Source: Clostridia bacterium
GTDB lineage: Bacteria; Bacillota; Clostridia; Christensenellales; Aristaeellaceae
DNA: 8,152 nt
Assembly (NCBI GenBank): GCA_016295665.1
Contig: JAEDKS010000111.1
Span: 1-8,152 of the forward strand
Reading direction: 5' to 3'
Part shown: positions 7,941 to 8,152 of the stretch, one piece after another
Numbering within the stretch: the stretch's first letter is position 1
Layout: each line of letters begins with the position of its first letter
Translations under genes and position numbers: made by a program
Notes under the pieces: generated by a model
Told to the model about the DNA's origin: nothing
Databases searched by the model: none
The model's input: the letters and a program-made list of their open reading frames with translations, nothing else

Positions 7941-7993
7941 CGGCGCAATAATCCGATGACATCCTCCGGGTGAACCCCCGCGCGGAATACCAT
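7931..7993 (-). CDS. Possible 20-residue leader peptide upstream of ftsA
   Basis: A short ORF whose ATG lies about 20 nt downstream of the predicted ftsA transcription start and directly abuts a purine-rich AGAAGAAGGA stretch. It encodes MVFRAGVHPEDVIGLLRRRA and ends at TGA 7933-7931. An in-frame TAA just upstream rules out a longer form. It is exactly in frame with ftsA, 32 codons before the ftsA ATG, with only this TGA between. The start codon lies in a small hairpin (GGAAT, loop GGT, ATTCC). The predicted peptide is helical and basic, but nothing identifies it. The ribosome site spacing is poor, and another tiny ORF (7962-7894, 22 residues) overlaps it in another frame and ends in an ATGA overlap with ftsA. 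It may be chance. Confidence 0.27.
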   Translation of the reverse strand: MVFRAGVHPEDVIGLLRRRA

Positions 7994-8018
7994 TCCTTCT
8001 TCTATTTAACCATTTTCC

Positions 8019-8047
8019 ATTATAACCGCTTTTTTCAAACAATGCAA
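8019..8047 (-). promoter_or_regulatory. Predicted sigma-A-type promoter of ftsAZ
   Basis: On the minus strand a perfect TATAAT -10 (8019-8024) lies 17 bp after TTGCAT (8042-8047), a weak -35 at the optimal spacing. The A-rich spacer and flanks stand out from the surrounding high-G+C DNA. Initiation is expected near 8011-8013, giving a leader of about 115 nt before the ftsA ATG. The -35 shares TTGCA with the glf promoter. Confidence 0.75.
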
Positions 8048-8152
8048 GGGTTTTCCGGGCCATCATCCGATATTTCGCAACTTTTTTGTAACAAAGCGGA
8101 TGTTTTTCAGGTGCTTTTTCCCTGTTCCCATCCCCGTGGGGCTCATCCGGCG

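Larger units (their letters stand above)
7898..8152 (-). other. Region upstream of ftsA: promoter and leader, no convincing gene
   Basis: A 255-bp stretch without a supported gene. From 8000 to 8110 it is AT-rich, with runs of A or T at 8031-8035 and 8082-8087, in sharp contrast with the genes. It holds the ftsA promoter, the structured leader and the tandem repeat listed separately. From 8152 to 8063 one minus-strand frame is open to the window edge and ends at a TGA. It could be the tail of an upstream gene, but 29 residues with no recognisable motif do not prove it. Confidence 0.6.

Noticed and set aside
6755..7951. A 398-codon open frame on the plus strand
   Set aside because: It is the antisense shadow of ftsA and continues into the ftsA leader. 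Composition is biased and no family motif is visible.
7951..8149. Recurring CATCCG / CGGATG words upstream of ftsA
   Set aside because: Spacing and orientation are irregular and the words are short, so chance is adequate; no clear operator consensus emerges.
8063..8152. Open minus-strand frame reaching the window edge, ending at TGA 8065-8063
   Set aside because: Only 29 codons, with no motif, and the DNA is AT-rich like a promoter region. It could be the end of an upstream gene but cannot be supported from here.

Overview
The window is about two-thirds G+C. Every recognisable gene lies on the minus strand, so transcription runs from high to low coordinates. The gene content is fully chromosomal: cell division, cell-envelope sugar, amino-acid and nucleoside catabolism. 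There is no phage, transposon, CRISPR or RNA gene. Several features point to a Gram-positive relative of the Clostridia with unusually high G+C: the short FtsZ N-terminus, the strong GGAGG-type ribosome sites, the TATAAT promoters sitting in AT-rich islands, and the cyuA and psuKG gut-type catabolic genes. This placement is an inference from style and was not tested by phylogeny.

Reading in the direction of transcription, 8152-7898 is a non-coding leader region. It holds a sigma-A-like promoter (TTGCAT, 17 bp, TATAAT) and an untranslated leader of about 115 nt with one or two possible tiny ORFs. Next come ftsA (7897-6692) and ftsZ (6580-5081). They are separated by 111 nt that hold two hairpins and a 10-bp palindrome. 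A strong Rho-independent terminator closes this two-gene division unit at 5046-5005. ftsA and ftsZ therefore look like a self-contained transcription unit with its own promoter and terminator.

A second promoter overlaps the 3' arm of that terminator. It starts a compact five-gene cluster: glf (UDP-galactopyranose mutase), a CyuA/UPF0597 L-cysteine desulfidase-like gene, a cytosolic SxxK serine hydrolase of the beta-lactamase/esterase fold, psuK (pseudouridine kinase), and the first 47 codons of psuG (pseudouridine-5'-phosphate glycosidase), which runs off the left edge. Spacings are 32 bp, 15 bp, a 4-bp ATGA overlap and 72 bp, so co-transcription is likely. PsuK and PsuG together turn pseudouridine into uracil and ribose 5-phosphate. 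The serine hydrolase is translationally coupled to psuK, but its substrate is unknown.

I found no clearly new biological system. The most interesting points are the leader ORF in frame with ftsA, the fused terminator/promoter between ftsZ and glf, the structured ftsA-ftsZ spacer that bears on the true ftsZ start, and the serine hydrolase inserted in a pseudouridine-degradation operon.
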